NCBI GenBank assembly: GCA_033032175.1
Contig: CM065309.1
Coordinates: forward strand, 1,178,001-1,242,000
Direction of reading: 5' to 3'
DNA: 64,000 nucleotides
DNA from: Saturnia japonica
Taxonomy: Eukaryota; Arthropoda; Insecta; Lepidoptera; Saturniidae
The translations under genes were made by a program, and so were the position numbers. How positions within the stretch are numbered: the first letter of the stretch is position 1; every line of letters begins with the position of its first letter. A model generated the notes under the pieces. It was not told the DNA's origin, ran no database searches, and saw only the letters and a list, made by a program, of their open reading frames with translations. Shown here one piece after another: positions 1 to 11,415 of the stretch.

Positions 1-2
1 AT

Positions 3-252
3 GAAAGCTAAAATTTTATCTATAATATCTGTTACTAATATATTAAATAAAATAAATTAATATTGCAAATTCTAACCTGACCATTGCCATTGAACTTAAA
101 CCCCTCAAAATATTGACATTATCACTCAACGAGAAGTGACAGCACGTGATGTATATAATTCTTATTTTTTATGAATACTGTAAATGTCAAACAGAAAATA
201 GTCTATGATCAAAAAGTCGTTGGTCGAATTTCGAGCTTAGGGCGATCGCTAG
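3..252 (+). repeat. Dispersed 250-bp repeat, copy 1 (Helitron-like 3' end)
   Basis: This segment matches 29,007-29,256 over its whole length in the same orientation. Both copies end in GGGCGATCGCTAG followed by T, and similarity stops there. A GC-rich palindrome (GCGATCGC) just before CTAG and a following T fits a Helitron 3' terminus, but the hairpin is short and the 5' end of this copy may lie left of the window. The internal sequence is A+T-rich and carries no open frame. A Helitron-derived non-autonomous element is the best reading; any other short dispersed repeat remains possible. Confidence 0.5.
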
Positions 253-943
253 TCTCCTTACCTATGCGTTCAAATAAAATGCTATAAAGGACAAAGTTTG
301 TCTTAATGATGAAGGAACTTTGGTTCGTACGGATTAATATATGCTAGGCCTAAAAATAATGCTGATAAATCATTTTTTAATTTTCAATAATTTTTCTCAC
401 AAAATTCTTGATTTTGGGTTATATAAATAAGTGATCGGCATATTATGCTATCGCCGACTTTTTTAGTTTATACTAAGGACCAATTATTTTGTGCAACATT
501 GTTTTTACGTATCACTAACCATTACACCAGCGCACGCAGATAAAGCAGTTCGTGAGCGCTTTGCCTTCCGTTTTCCTTGGCAAAAATCAATATTTAAAGC
601 TAGCTTAGATTTGTAACTTAATGTTACTAAATCACGTTATTCTGATTATTTTTAAAAAATATTTTCGAATCCGACTGGTACTTCCAGAGATAAACGTGTT
701 TAAACGAACAAAAAACTCTTCCGATTTATTACATTATTAAGTATAGATTGCATAATTATTGGTTGTTGATGAAGGTCAAACTTTATTAGATTTTTTGTCT
801 ATTGTTCGGTCTATAACTTACAGATTATATGATTTGTCAGTAATATGAATAAATATAAAATTATGGGATATAAATAAGTTCTTCGTAGTAACAAACGCGT
901 TCGGAGCCGTGGGCACTTAATATAATATATGTAATATATTATC
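253..943. other. Unassigned A+T-rich sequence
   Basis: I see no coding signal, no recognisable mobile element and no tandem structure here. Confidence 0.5.
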
Positions 944-950
944 AAAATAT

Positions 951-1055
951 AAAAATCTTTATTCAATTTAGGCCCTAAGAAGGCACTTATGAACTTCAAA
1001 ACACTATTGCCGTTTCGGAAAATATCCAGACATCTAGAAAAACCGGTAAGAAAAA
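951..1055 (-). mobile_element. Non-LTR retrotransposon 3' UTR fragment (CR1/Jockey-type), copy A
   Basis: Read on the minus strand, this is the last ~100 bp of the element present at greater length at 27,768-28,340. Shared blocks include the terminal TTGAATAAAGATTTTT and the ACCGGTT region. A short 3' piece is what 5'-truncated target-primed reverse transcription leaves. It contains no coding sequence. Confidence 0.6.
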
Positions 1056-1620
1056 CATATAATTTATTTTCGGTATTATGTTGCTATATAATTACAAATA
1101 AATAATAACAGCGTAAAATTTAGACCTAAATTGTATTAAAACTCGTACGAACCGTTACTTTATAAATAATTTACTGACATTGTAAACTCTTTTGTTTTAA
1201 AACCAGTCACAAAAAGTGTCGGTATGTGTGTCTGTCTGTGCCACTAGCTGACAAAAGACTGAACCGATTTCTATCTAGTTTTCTTTGTTTAAAAGGTGAT
1301 TTGATGAAGAGTGGTCTTGGCTATATAATTTAAGAAAATCTGTTGAGCTTTTGAAGATTATCAGCTCTTTTATAGTTGATAAATTGATAGTGAGCATCTT
1401 CAGGTCTGATTGAGTCGAGATTTGGTATTCTGTTACTTCAATGATTTAAAAAAAAACCTTGACCTAATGTTGCAACATCATTTGGAATTGTAGGATATCT
1501 AACGCCTCACCAACTTACAGCAGAGACATCGTATTTAGGCTCTTTGAAATGGCCTCAAGGTTACTTTTGTCAGGAGTTTATTAAATTTCAATTTACCTTA
1601 TTATCATTATAAATTTAGCG
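1056..1620. other. Mostly unassigned; short repeat trace at 1,220-1,310
   Basis: Around 1,220-1,310 a run of GTCTGTCTG followed by CTGAACCGATTTC resembles the inner 5' part of the Helitron-like elements found elsewhere in the window. Nothing else is recognisable. Confidence 0.35.
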
Positions 1621-1623
1621 TTT

Positions 1624-1890
1624 GACCTGATGTTAAGAAACGATGCGGTCTAACATGATACGCTAAGGCGAGTGGATGAATTGTCTCTCTAGTGTAGCTG
1701 CAGGAACAAACCTATTAATAGGTATTTAGTGACAGATTTCAACTCCAGTGTAGTAGCTAGCCAAGTAGCTATTGGAAAAAAATCTTACTACCTTGCTATG
1801 GTTTCATTGCGACGTTTTTCTTGACCGAAACCTCATACTCATTGCAGGGATTCGAACTCACGTCGATCGACGCGATGTTTGTACACAGTC
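1624..1890 (-). mobile_element. tRNA-headed SINE, family S, copy 1
   Basis: On the minus strand the head reads through a B-box-like GAGTTCGAATCCC and continues into the family body (GACAGATTT core, GCAGC/GCTGC block). The A-box end is degraded or missing near 1,890. The 3' end lies toward 1,624. It abuts an RT relic at 1,895. Assignment rests on alignment by eye with the copies at 14.9, 32.4, 51.8 and 54.2 kb. Confidence 0.65.
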
Positions 1891-1894
1891 TTTC

Positions 1895-2375
1895 TTCTTC
1901 TTCATTGATTTAAGAGGCCAGCTCTTGTCGGTTCCCTATCCTCGGCCTTTCTTTTGACCTCTTGATAAGACACGACTCTCACTTTATCCTTCCTTCCTCG
2001 CTTCTTTTCATTTTTTCCATCCAAAATTGTTTTAAAGAACTTGTCGTGCCGTTTAAAGTGTCCAATCATTTTTCCTCTTCTGTTATCTTTGTTTCTCAAC
2101 AACTGTTTTTCCTAATCAATCCTTTCTGTCCAACTGATGTTCTCCATCCTTTTCCAACAACACATCTCAAACGTAGCTAACCTTTCTTTGTCTCTTTGGG
2201 TCATCGTCCATGTTTCATAGCCATATAATGCTTTGCTTCAGATGTAGGTCTCTATTAGCCGTTTTCAAATCTTGATTGTAACTTTAGATTTGGATAAGTA
2301 TTTCTTTCTGTTAAAAGCTTGTTTAGCCATTGCGATTCTTCCTCTTATGTCCGTCGTGCGTTATTTGGCTGCCTA
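1895..2375 (-). pseudogene. Non-LTR retrotransposon RT C-terminal relic
   Basis: The minus strand, with several frame breaks, gives the familiar C-terminal tail of insect endonuclease-reverse transcriptases: a degenerate ETWTMTKRDKER-like stretch, then EMWCWRRM-like, ISW and IGHFKRHDKFFKTILDG. The last part lies in an open frame at 1,902-2,102. Stops and frameshifts elsewhere show that it is dead. A related relic is at 14,435-14,840. The clade (RTE or Jockey) cannot be fixed from this much sequence. Confidence 0.7.
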
Positions 2376-3489
2376 AGTAGGTATATAAAGCTGTTAAATT
2401 TTATAATTGCTTAAAAATTGTAAATTGGTAGCTTCTTGGTAAATTGTCAACATACATTCTCATTATTTAAGAAAAAGTGCAAGTATTTACTGAACCTAAA
2501 GAAGATCGAACCTGCAACCTCTTTGGTATGAATCAGAAACATTAAATTCTAAACAGGGTATATAAATAGGTTTGGAATATTACTAAATAACATCATCGAT
2601 TTAAAATAATTTAAAAACACCACGGCGTTTCTTCAAATAACGATTCGACGTAGGAAACAATCTAATATTGAAATTTTATTCACATAATACATTATGTTAG
2701 TAAACATAAGTTCTATTTTTAATATTGAAAAACAACTTCTAGATGGCAGTATTTCTGGTATTTTTGCATAAATATCTCTTCAAGTTACGCTTGAAGGACC
2801 GAATGTTGTAAGAAGGAGGGAACACTCTGGCCGGAAGAAGTTTCCAGAGCTTCACGGTAACACAAATAAAATAATAATAGTTGAAATTAATATCACATAC
2901 TTCATACACGGTTAATACTGTTGTAAAACAAACAAGTTTCTAGATTAACTCATTAAAGAGATACGTCACTTCATAGTTAAAATACCGCTTACGAACCGGT
3001 TATCAAAACCTATAGAGTACTTTCCGCAGACCTACATACAGTCTTGAAATTTGACAGGCAGGGAGGTCTTTTAACAAAAGTTAAGGAAATAAATCGGAAA
3101 ATAAAGAATTTCTAATCTCCTATGAAATTGTAATGCAACCAAATTGAATTCAGTATAATATTATTTTTTTCTCGAAAAGGGTTTGAGCTATAAGGTTTAA
3201 GTGAATATCGAATACTAAGACATATGACCTCGGACTGCTGTGAAAATAAAACTTCTAGATTAAGGTAATAGATACAGCAATAAATAATAAAAGTCTAAAA
3301 GTCGCATTTAGTAGCAAAACAATACTTACCGGACACCTAGACTCTTGAAATTTGACACTATATAATGTGTAATAATTACGGGACCCTCAGGACGAGAGTT
3401 CTACTACCTAGTTATTAATTTTTTTATCAATTTATAGATAGCCTTTCAAGACAATCTCATCTGATGTTAAATGTCAATGTAGCCGAAGA
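2376..3489. other. Unassigned sequence
   Basis: No open frame of interest. A less A+T-rich patch near 2,790-2,860 (around CTCTGGCCGGAAG) may be an old repeat but has no partner that I can align in this window. Confidence 0.4.
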
Positions 3490-3665
3490 GATGGGAATAC
3501 GCTAAATCCTAAAAACTATTTAGTTTTAAGCACAGTTGCCGAAATAACCCAATAAGTGTTTGGTGACAGATTTTTGAAGGCATACTAGTTACGTTTTCAT
3601 TACGATGAGTTACTTTACCAAAAGCCCATGCTCTATTTGGAAATTGAACTCGCCGACAGGGTTCA
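3490..3665 (-). mobile_element. SINE family S fragment, copy 2
   Basis: A strongly diverged copy: a GATACGCTAAGCC-like block, a CAGTTGCCG block and the TTTGGTGACAGATTTTTGAA core appear in the same order as in better copies. The open frame on the minus strand across this stretch is a by-product of the repeat. Confidence 0.5.
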
Positions 3666-3834
3666 AGCGCGGATAACTTAAATTTTATTGAAGCAGAATA
3701 CTTATATAATGAGACGAGCAATGCCCAATTGTTTCATTCGTTCGATCAAAACTCCACACCGAGCCGCAGTCAATGCACCTTTGTTGCCTATGTTCTCACT
3801 TCCCCGACCTGCCCACAGCTTGTCAGATTATTTG

Positions 3835-3960
3835 ATGTTTATATTTACTGCTCTGCTACTTGTAGTCGTAGTGTGAAGTTATTAGCATATAACTTTCCTA
3901 AATAAATGGGTTAATAAATGCAAAATTAATTTTTCAAAATATGATTGGTATTTTTAGTTT
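3835..3960 (-). mobile_element. Helitron-like fragment (23.1-kb type)
   Basis: TTACTGCTCTGCT, a GTAGTGTGAAGTTAT block and a following AAATGGG block match, in inverse orientation, the 5' half of the complete element at 23,139-23,614. Similar inverted fragments occur at 22,965, 29,400 and 30,765. Confidence 0.5.
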
Positions 3961-4845
3961 TTATAAACAAGCAAAACATTCCCACCCACCTATAACTTGG
4001 GAGTCTTGAAGCGAATAGTGAATCCTATAGACGCGATCCATCATCACCTTCATCTTCACTTACCATTACGTGGTTTTTAGATCAAGCTAGTAGGTACCTA
4101 ATTCTATGTTTTTTTTAATCACTGTCGTAGACTTAATCCATTTATTTCAGTAAATATTTTATCACATTTTAACATATTGCTAAAAATATAAAGCAGTAAC
4201 TGTTTTCACAAACAACATAATATTATAAACAAGGAAATTAACATAATAAAAACACGCAGGATGGTATTTGTGGCCGGTTGAAAAACAAATTATACAGACT
4301 GGTTTCTACGCGTAAACACTCAAAGCTACTACTATTTGTAATATTGAAAATTGAAAGCGAATTTGTAAAGAAATAATTTACAATACGAATTATATATTAA
4401 TGCAGTAACTACACGTTATAACCTTAATGTCTATAATTATAGTCAATAGAATACGATTAAAGAGTTCAATTTAAAATATTATACGTCGAAACAAAAAAAT
4501 TTCATCACATAAGTTGAAACGAATGGGTGATATCCGTTGCTTGATACTACTAAATGCGTAATCCCCAATTGAAAAGGTTTTATTTTTTATTTATTATTTA
4601 CCTCCAACTATGTTTAGAGATTTTATGTAGTTAACATTTATAATATTTGAAAGTTTATAATTAATTATATTGCACTTATATATAGGAAGGTTATATTCTT
4701 TAAAATTAAGTATTATAATTATGTGAAAATTAATTACATATCTAACGTTAAATATTTATTTAAAAAATTATCTTATCTAAATGTTTTTTTTTTTTTTTTA
4801 CAAATTGAACTTAATTAATTACAATAATAAGTAATAAAATAATGT
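3961..4845. other. Unassigned, very A+T-rich
   Basis: Low-complexity A+T-rich sequence with a poly-T run near 4,785. No feature is seen. Confidence 0.5.
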
Positions 4846-4846
4846 A

Positions 4847-5315
4847 AACTATACGATTAATAAAATTGAAATTTCTGTTTGTAATGTCAAAATAACAGCT
4901 TTTTACTAAATGCATATGAAAGTATATACGATATCAATAACAAAAAGCCCATTTTTAAACTTTTGTCTGTCTGTCTGTTTGTTCCGGGTAATCTCCGAAA
5001 CGGTTGGACCGATTTCGATGGGATTTTCACTGATAGATAGCTGTTGATACTTTTATTTTAGAAAAAGAATTGGGATTGCGCACAAATAAAAAAAATTGTC
5101 ATAGTGAATTAATTCGGGTGCTTAAATAGATTACGCTGAGTAAACCATAAGAAATATAGCAAATTAATGTACTACATAATCATAGACATTAAAAGGACCT
5201 ACAATAAAGTCCGGAAGAGTATATATCTATCTTCTGAGGAACACCCACAATAAGCATTTTTATCCATCAAATAGCATTCTGTAGTCCACGTGAGCGAAGC
5301 CACGAGCACAGCTAG
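4847..5315 (+). mobile_element. Non-autonomous Helitron-like element, subfamily H1
   Basis: It starts near CTATACGATTAATAAAATTG and ends GAGCGAAGCCACGAGCACAGCTAG followed by T, in two blocks. Inner landmarks are AAAAAGCCCATTTTT, GTCTGTCTGTCTG and CCGAAACGGTTGGACCG. Inverted copies with the same landmarks lie at 15,671-16,180, 25,975-26,265 and 33,141-33,644. The CTAG/T terminus fits a Helitron. No Rep/helicase coding is present, so it would depend on a partner. Confidence 0.6.
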
Positions 5316-5439
5316 TTGAAGATAAGGTTAAATATATACATTATAAATACAGTAGAATAAAGTTTAAATCTTTCTTGTTAAACTTAATTTAATAATAATA
5401 AATAAGAGAGAAACATCTTAGCATTCCATGGATTCACGG

Positions 5440-6100
5440 TGCAGCCTGTGCATGGATTCAGCCTGTTAATGCTGCTTTAGATACCTTTTCTAAAATAGAA
5501 CTTAAAGCAGTTCTCGACAGGCCGAGGTCTTTTAGCAAGTTATGAAGATTTTGCTGGAATACCTTTCGCTCCAACATCCACCGCATATAAGTTAACCGCA
5601 TAGCCGTTCTTGGTTAACTCGTTACATAGATCGTAATATTTATTCATTCTTATTGCGTGGTCTTTCGGTATATTAGTTTCCCATTGTACAGTAAGCTTTA
5701 CAAGTAGTATACGCTTGATTTCTCGAGAATAAAGAAATATGTTTGGTCTGGATTACGAAACAACCATATCCTCTGGGATTTTATAATGTTTTTCTTGTGT
5801 CCAGTAAGATAGTCCAATCAGGTGCAGAACCTAGGATTGAGAAGGGCTTACTTTTAGCATTTACTGTTGAGCCTTCTTTTATAAAGTTAATTTGTCTCCT
5901 GTTAATGGTCAATCCTTTTTACCTCTAGCTACTGAAAGACTTACTGTTTCACGTATGAACTGAAGTACTCTATCATGGTGACGTGAGTAGTGACCCCTAT
6001 CAAGAAGCACATGGCATCCTACTAATAAGTGCCTTGCTTTATCTATTGCCTCACCACAACTATAGCAAGATTTTTCAGAGGCTTTTCCCCCATCTTACTA
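5440..6100 (-). pseudogene. R2-like non-LTR retrotransposon C-terminal relic
   Basis: The minus strand, read across frame breaks, gives a zinc-knuckle-like C-x2-C-x8-H-x4-C segment near 6,080-6,015, then GHYSRHHDRVLQFIRETV-like, then VQWETNIPKDHAIRMNKYYD-like, NGYAVNLYAVDVGAKGIPAK and a KDLGLSRT-like end. A CCHC knuckle followed by an RHD-type motif and this tail is what R2-type elements carry after the RT. Several stops and frameshifts are present, so it is dead. The last ~100 bp also match 54,772-54,905 in the opposite orientation. Confidence 0.6.
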
Positions 6101-6149
6101 AGTTACTCTGGTCTGGGAGGGTCACTTGGAAGGCATTAAGTTGCGCAAA

Positions 6150-6335
6150 ATTGTATCACGCTAACCCTAGTAGAAGACTGGCTCTCAAGTGCAGCTGCCG
6201 GAATACATTTTATTGGTGCTTAGCTACAGATTTTTAACTTGAGGTTTGTAGCTAGATAGATGGGCATTAAAAAGAGCCCTACCACCATGCTATAGTTTCA
6301 TCGCGATGTTTTTCTTCACCAAAATGTTGCTGAGT
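6150..6335 (-). mobile_element. SINE family S, copy 3 (head missing)
   Basis: It shows the block order CACGCTAA-CCTAGT-AGAAGACTGGCTCTCAAG, CAGCTGCCGGAA, GGTGCTTAGCTACAGATTTT and CCATGCTATAGTTTCATC, which is the family S body in antisense. The tRNA head is lost past 6,335. It joins directly to the R2-like relic on its left. Confidence 0.7.
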
Positions 6336-6985
6336 CTATACACAATACAAACAACAAATATATACGTAATTAAACTGAAAAAAAGTTGTTTATCAGCGTT
6401 TTTAGACTATACAAACTTATGTGGTTCGACAATCATGACTCATGTCAAATTTAGCGCAATAAATAAATATTTTCTGTACTTTTAGTATTTGACTTAGAAA
6501 ACCAATATTTAGCAATTTCAGATATTAAAAGTGTAAGATGGCTGCATATTTACAAAAACAAAATAAAAATATTTTGAACTTTGAAAACGCCGTCGGCCAT
6601 GTTGTGACATCATAGGACTCTAAGGAGGCTGAGGACATTGGCATTTCTGACATTAATTATGTCATTTATGACATAAAATGAACCGAGATTTTTACAATAA
6701 TGAACGTTTGCTAAATGTCAAATGTTTGTTTTCGACCCGTATGACGTCACAGCAAAGATAAATATATATATACTAATGTGTTTAACAGCGTCTTCTACCA
6801 GTTTACAAAAAGTAAACTTTTAAAATAAAGTATTACTTTTTTCTAGGTCCTAAAAATATTGTAATATGTTTCTTTTCTATAATCGGACAATAATTAGTCA
6901 TTTATGACCTTATTTAAAAAATAGTCAATTAGTCTATTGTATCGGACAGAATTGCGACCACCATACCTAGATATAAAACACACCA
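6336..6985. other. Unassigned sequence
   Basis: No coding or repeat signal is recognised. A TGACATCATAGG / ATGACGTCAC patch is seen at 6,604-6,750 without context. Confidence 0.4.
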
Positions 6986-6989
6986 TAAT

Positions 6990-7300
6990 AGCACGCTTAG
7001 ACTTGTCGCTTTTCGGGATAAGCCGATGTGCATCCAGTAAACAAGCGAGATCGTACGTGGATGGTAAGTGAATGAGTCAGAAACCATCAAGCCCATTGCG
7101 ATAAACACGACATAGTGACTGTTTTAGATTGTCGCGATTCTGGATCAGCCCGTGTTACCAGAATACTACAAACTGGCATGAAAGCTACGACCACTTATGG
7201 ATTGTCGATTTAACGATGGTCGCAGTTGTTTTCAGATTGTATTATGGCTACCATCAGCACACCCACTTTGCTATGCTACTTTCAAAAGAACCCTATTTAT
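6990..7300 (+). repeat. Unclassified dispersed repeat, family V, copy 1
   Basis: Two short related blocks (CTTTTCGGGATAAGCC and CGATTCTGGATCAGCCCG) about 125 bp apart, followed by a TGGCATGAAAGCTACGACCAC block, resemble 57,005-57,120 and, inverted, 11,416-11,620. This looks like an old transposon fragment. The class is not recognised. Confidence 0.35.
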
Positions 7301-7347
7301 CTCTTGATAATGGCACAAGAGCTATATTAATATTATAATAAATTAAT

Positions 7348-7378
7348 TATTATATATATATATATATATATATATTAT
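7348..7378. repeat. (TA)n microsatellite
   Basis: About 30 bp of alternating TA. Confidence 0.9.
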
Positions 7379-7985
7379 TAATGTATTCTGAGAATTAGGA
7401 GTCTCCTAAAATTAGTAATAAATTGCACAATTTTACCGCAGTTGTTAAACTCGCAGAAAACAAACGTGGCATAATAATATGTTAAAAGTACATATATCTC
7501 ATTATATTAAGTGAGCAATTCTTGTATATATTATATACATATATGTAATTGGTTTCTCGGAAACGGCTCCAACGATTTCGATTAATCTTTGCATTTAGAT
7601 AGGTGTTTTTCTTTTTTTGTTTAAAAGACACTGAGCAGAGCTCGGTCGCCTACATATTTATAATTTAATTATGACGTGTATATAATCAAAGCTCATAAAT
7701 AATATTATATAAAAACCCGGACAAGCTGTGAGTAGAACCCGCATCTTGCGGGCTAAGAACTGATTACTATATCTACCGTACATTATAGTTCCGTCTTTTA
7801 CGTAAATATTTATTATTATATGTTATGCTGATATTCTTTAATACATTTCGGTCTGTTCGTCTGTCTATCTGTTAGTGCGTTTTTAACTCGACAAATACGA
7901 TGAATGTTTTTTTTAATATTTTATAGATGTTGTTAATAAAAAGGTATAGGTTTTGTTTTGTAACATTATTAAACAAAACATTAGG
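7379..7985. other. Unassigned sequence
   Basis: A+T-rich with a GTCTGTTCGTCTGTCTATCTG run near 7,850 that may be a scrap of a Helitron-like element. Nothing else is seen. Confidence 0.35.
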
Positions 7986-7989
7986 AAAA

Positions 7990-8165
7990 ACTTTGGACGT
8001 TAGAGGTAAAGAGAACCATTTCATATATATGGGGGTCAAGTTGAAAAGTGTCCAACTGTACGCAGCAAACTACAGTTAAAAATCCATGAAAATAGGCGCT
8101 AGTGTAGCAAAAGGGAACGATACTTTTTGGTGATTTTAGTTTAACTATTGTAAACCTTTTTTTTT
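7990..8165 (+). repeat. Dispersed repeat R, copy 1
   Basis: AGAGAACCAT, a GTTGAAAAGTGTCCAACTG block, GGCGCTAGTGTA and TTTTGGTGAT appear in the same order at 26,765-26,915. The repeat is non-coding and its class is unknown. Confidence 0.5.
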
Positions 8166-8169
8166 TTTA

Positions 8170-8360
8170 TAATAATGGGAAAATTTTGTAATTAATGCCA
8201 ATGAAATTTCAATGAAACCAACATTGAGGGATTCCCTTACCAAAGAAAAAAAAAATCATACAAATCAGTTCATACACGAAGATGTCATGGCTGAACGTCC
8301 ATAAAAAATATACGTTCGAATTGAGTGACCTCCTTCCTATTTATGAAGTCTGTTGAAAGA
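8170..8360 (+). repeat. Dispersed repeat G, copy 1
   Basis: AATGCCAATGAAATT, ATTCCCTTACCAA, GGCTGAACGTCC and TTCGAATTGAGTGACCTCC recur twice in tandem at 46,920-47,545. The pattern is a common insect transposon-derived repeat. No coding capacity is seen. Confidence 0.55.
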
Positions 8361-8569
8361 GGCATGAGATTTTTGTACGGCTGTGATATAGCATAATTTC
8401 AAACTTGCAAAAAATTAATTTAAAAACCAAAACCCTACTTAAAAATATCGCTATCTAAAAATTAAGAAAAACGAAAATATTATTGTTCGAAATTCTTATC
8501 TACTAACCATACAATTATTGATCATCTAATAAGTAAATAACTTATATTTTATTTAACACATGCATATAG

Positions 8570-8968
8570 TGATGTTCAGAGGATAGCTGTGGTCTATCTG
8601 TGGCTAGGTGGCTGAACCAGGATTTTAGTCAGGGGCTGGAGGTAGGCAAATGAAAGCTAATTAAAAAATTTGGAATCGTTTGGTAAGTGAAAGAAAAGAG
8701 AGGGCGGAAGGTCCATTTCCTATCCTCTGGCCGGAGTGTTAAAAAGTCAAATTGAAGATTTCAACATTTCGAATCGTTTGGCGCGCTTGGTGCCACTGGT
8801 GGGAAGCAGGGAAGGCAGAGAGGACAGCTTCCGACTCTTACAGAACACACATAATGGAATTATAAAATTTTATTTTAGCCTAAGCGAACATCAGAGACGT
8901 GATTTTATAAATTATATTATACACATTAATCGTGTTAATGCAAGCAAAGTCGCAGGCAACAGCTAGTA
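8570..8968 (+). mobile_element. Helitron-like element, 3' part, with unusual GC-richer interior
   Basis: The right end reads GCAAAGTCGCAGGCAACAG then CTAG followed by T, a Helitron-like 3' terminus. The interior at 8,580-8,840 is less A+T-rich than its surroundings and unlike the other Helitron-like copies here. It contains an open frame at 8,736-8,966 that runs into the element end and is not a recognised protein. The left boundary is uncertain. Confidence 0.45.
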
Positions 8969-8969
8969 G

Positions 8970-9345
8970 TATATAATATTTTTAAAATGTAACAATTGAA
9001 CCCTGTGATTTTATACCCAACACGGTACAATTCAAAAATATTTTTCAAATAATGCAGGACTTCGTGTCCTCTAGAGGGCGTCATATTGATTTCAATGTGA
9101 CGTTACATAGCCCATAACCGGCGGACAATCGAGAAGCTTCTAACGACATCTCATTTATCAAATTATGGTACGTGGATTAGAAGGAAATCGCGTACAGAAG
9201 AACATACATACATACATAACGGTGGTGAACATCACAGCCCTCCTTTGGTGAAAATCATAGCCCTCCTTTTCGCTTCACCGTAGTCGGGAAAAATAATGAC
9301 CTTCGTGGAAAGTTAAGACGTAATCTGTAGTTATATTACATTAAA
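8970..9345. other. Unassigned sequence
   Basis: Contains (CATA)n near 9,206 and two nearly identical GGTGAA...CAT(C)ACAGCCCTCCTTT blocks at 9,223-9,270. No gene is seen. Confidence 0.4.
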
Positions 9346-9500
9346 AATGTCAAGAGATTGTTTGTTTGTTTTAACGCGCTAAATTCTGGAACTACCAGTC
9401 ACATGTGAAAGATTCTTTTTACATCTTATAGTGTTATTATTGATAAAGGTCCATAGGCTGTAGAACTTTACAATGCAAATCTAAAAAACAGAGCAATAAC
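9346..9500 (+). mobile_element. Helitron-like 5' fragment (23.1-kb type)
   Basis: GTTTGTTTGTTTTAACGCGCT, GGAACTACCAGTC and the following TTGATAAAGGTCCATAGGCT block match the first ~150 bp of 23,139-23,614. Confidence 0.55.
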
Positions 9501-10500
9501 CACTAATGTCAAGAAATCTGGCTGGGAAGTACGGGAAATGACATCTGTGATAGGTTCTGTTCTAGTACAAGTCCTGGTATTTTTAGAAAAAGAATCTTTT
9601 TTTTTTTTGTGTGCCTTTGTACTAATAAATAATGTAATTTCATCTTTTGTTTAATTTTTATTTTACATCATATAATATTGCGCAGGACTATAAAGGTGTC
9701 ACGTTCGTCCTGACCCTGAGGATGAAAGTAACAATTAAAGTTTTTTTTACAGCTTTGTAATTGTTAGATACCAAAATACATATATTAAATACAATTATAA
9801 TGTACATTTATAGGGTGTAGTCAAATCTTTTATAGGGCCATATCCATTTTATCTCAAATCTGTTTGATAGCCGAAAATTAGAGTAAAAGTACAAATTGTT
9901 AGTTTTGTACCCGTTCTCCTCCAATACTGGTCCTATGAAACACGTTCGTTCAGGTTCATGGCTACGCCAGCTGGTTAAGCAAAATTCTCTTTTCCGATCC
10001 ATATACTGTTACTGGTTTACAATTAATACAATTATCGGTCGAACTTTTAAAAGATGTTATGATAACTCATAGCTAGAATACTATTGAGTTATTGTTAAAT
10101 TAGGCTTAAAACGTTTTCATCGAGAACATTTCAAATATGTTATCACGGTTCTCGCTCCTAATTACAATCATTTACGTCAATAATCACAAATCTCATTTAA
10201 AATTGATCTATATTTAATTTTAATGTTTAAAGTATTCATTTAGGCATCAGCATTTTCAAATATATATATATACTTGTGTCTTGTAATTTTCCAGAATGAT
10301 ATTTGATTAAAACTATTTTAATAGGTATTGTAAATGTTAATAATCAGTGCTTTACAGCCAATTTTAAATTGGATACACTGAACATATAATAAAAACTACT
10401 TTATTCATACTAATATCTAAAAAATATTACTTGACAACACAATTTTTGGAATTTCCATCTCATAGTATTTAGAAGTATACTTTCATACGTCAGGCTTTTG
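9501..10500. other. Unassigned A+T-rich sequence
   Basis: No supported feature. The open frame at 9,808-10,002 shows no recognisable motif. Confidence 0.45.
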
Positions 10501-10504
10501 CGAA

Positions 10505-10885
10505 CGTCAATATACTAGCAAGTCTGGAAACAATCGAGGTAAAACTATGGTAAGAGTTCCTACGGTATAACGCTTATGCTCAGAAGGATGGCTATCGTCT
10601 ATCCAAGGTCTGGCACAGCAACTGTCTAAGCATAGGGCCTTAAGCCGTGACCGCAAGAGCATATTTGTGCCGCTAGCAGCCGAAACTTTGGGACCGTGAT
10701 GCCAAGTGCGCACAGACTTTTCAAAGAACTCACATGTTGTCTGATCGACGCGACTTACAATCCGAGTGTTGGTCAATAGCTCTACCAGCGAATAAGCTTT
10801 TGCCATACAACGTGTCAATGCCGTCAATTTTCTTGATACGCTTCCTTTTAGCGGCAAGTTGGATGACATCCATTACTTGCTTTGT
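10505..10885 (-). pseudogene. Unidentified coding-like relic
   Basis: This 380-bp patch is noticeably richer in G+C than its flanks. On the minus strand two frames look protein-like. One has an ATG at about 10,882 and about 47 sense codons, starting MDVIQLAAKRKRIKKIDG and containing YGKSLFAGRAID, before a stop, then continues with few stops. The other is a 120-codon open frame at 10,507-10,869. The first looks the more natural protein, with basic and small residues in globular proportions. I do not recognise the family. An exon or processed pseudogene of a host gene, or a transposon ORF relic, would both fit. Confidence 0.35.
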
Positions 10886-11410
10886 ATTCGAGTTTAAAAT
10901 TAATTCTTGCTCATATGTGGTTTATGTTAATTTCAAATGATACTTAAAATGAGCAAGTAAATTGACTATGTAATTATTACAAACTATGTTAATGTAGTTG
11001 ATTCAAACATGTAACAAAAAATTTTAAAATAAGGTAATTCTTTAAATTAATATAAAAATCTACCAGAATATTCTTATAGCGCCTTGTAAACACTGTTCAA
11101 TGTGGAACATTACGCCAAAACAATATATTAGAATTTTAACAACTCGTTGATTGTGTGACGCAGGAAACTACAGTTTGTTATTAATTAGATTCAAATTAAA
11201 AATAGTTTATGATAAGTGTTTTAGTCAACTTCAAGGTCGACGATATAAACTAGAAACAACCTTGGTGTTGATTAATATGATCAAACATAAGATGACTAAA
11301 ATTGTTGACCAATGCTTGACCCCTGAAGAACTCCAGTAAGCGTAAGCAAAACAGTTCAAAAATTTAAATCGAATTTTTTTTTTGTAATTTTTAATAATAA
11401 TTATTATGTA
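10886..11410. other. Unassigned A+T-rich sequence
   Basis: No feature is seen. Confidence 0.45.
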
Positions 11411-11415
11411 ATTAT

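Noticed and set aside
7348..7378. (TA)n as an origin or regulatory element
   Set aside because: Simple microsatellite of a kind common in A+T-rich insect DNA.
10507..10869. 120-codon minus frame as a gene
   Set aside because: An alternative frame over the same bases looks more protein-like; kept only as a coding-like relic.
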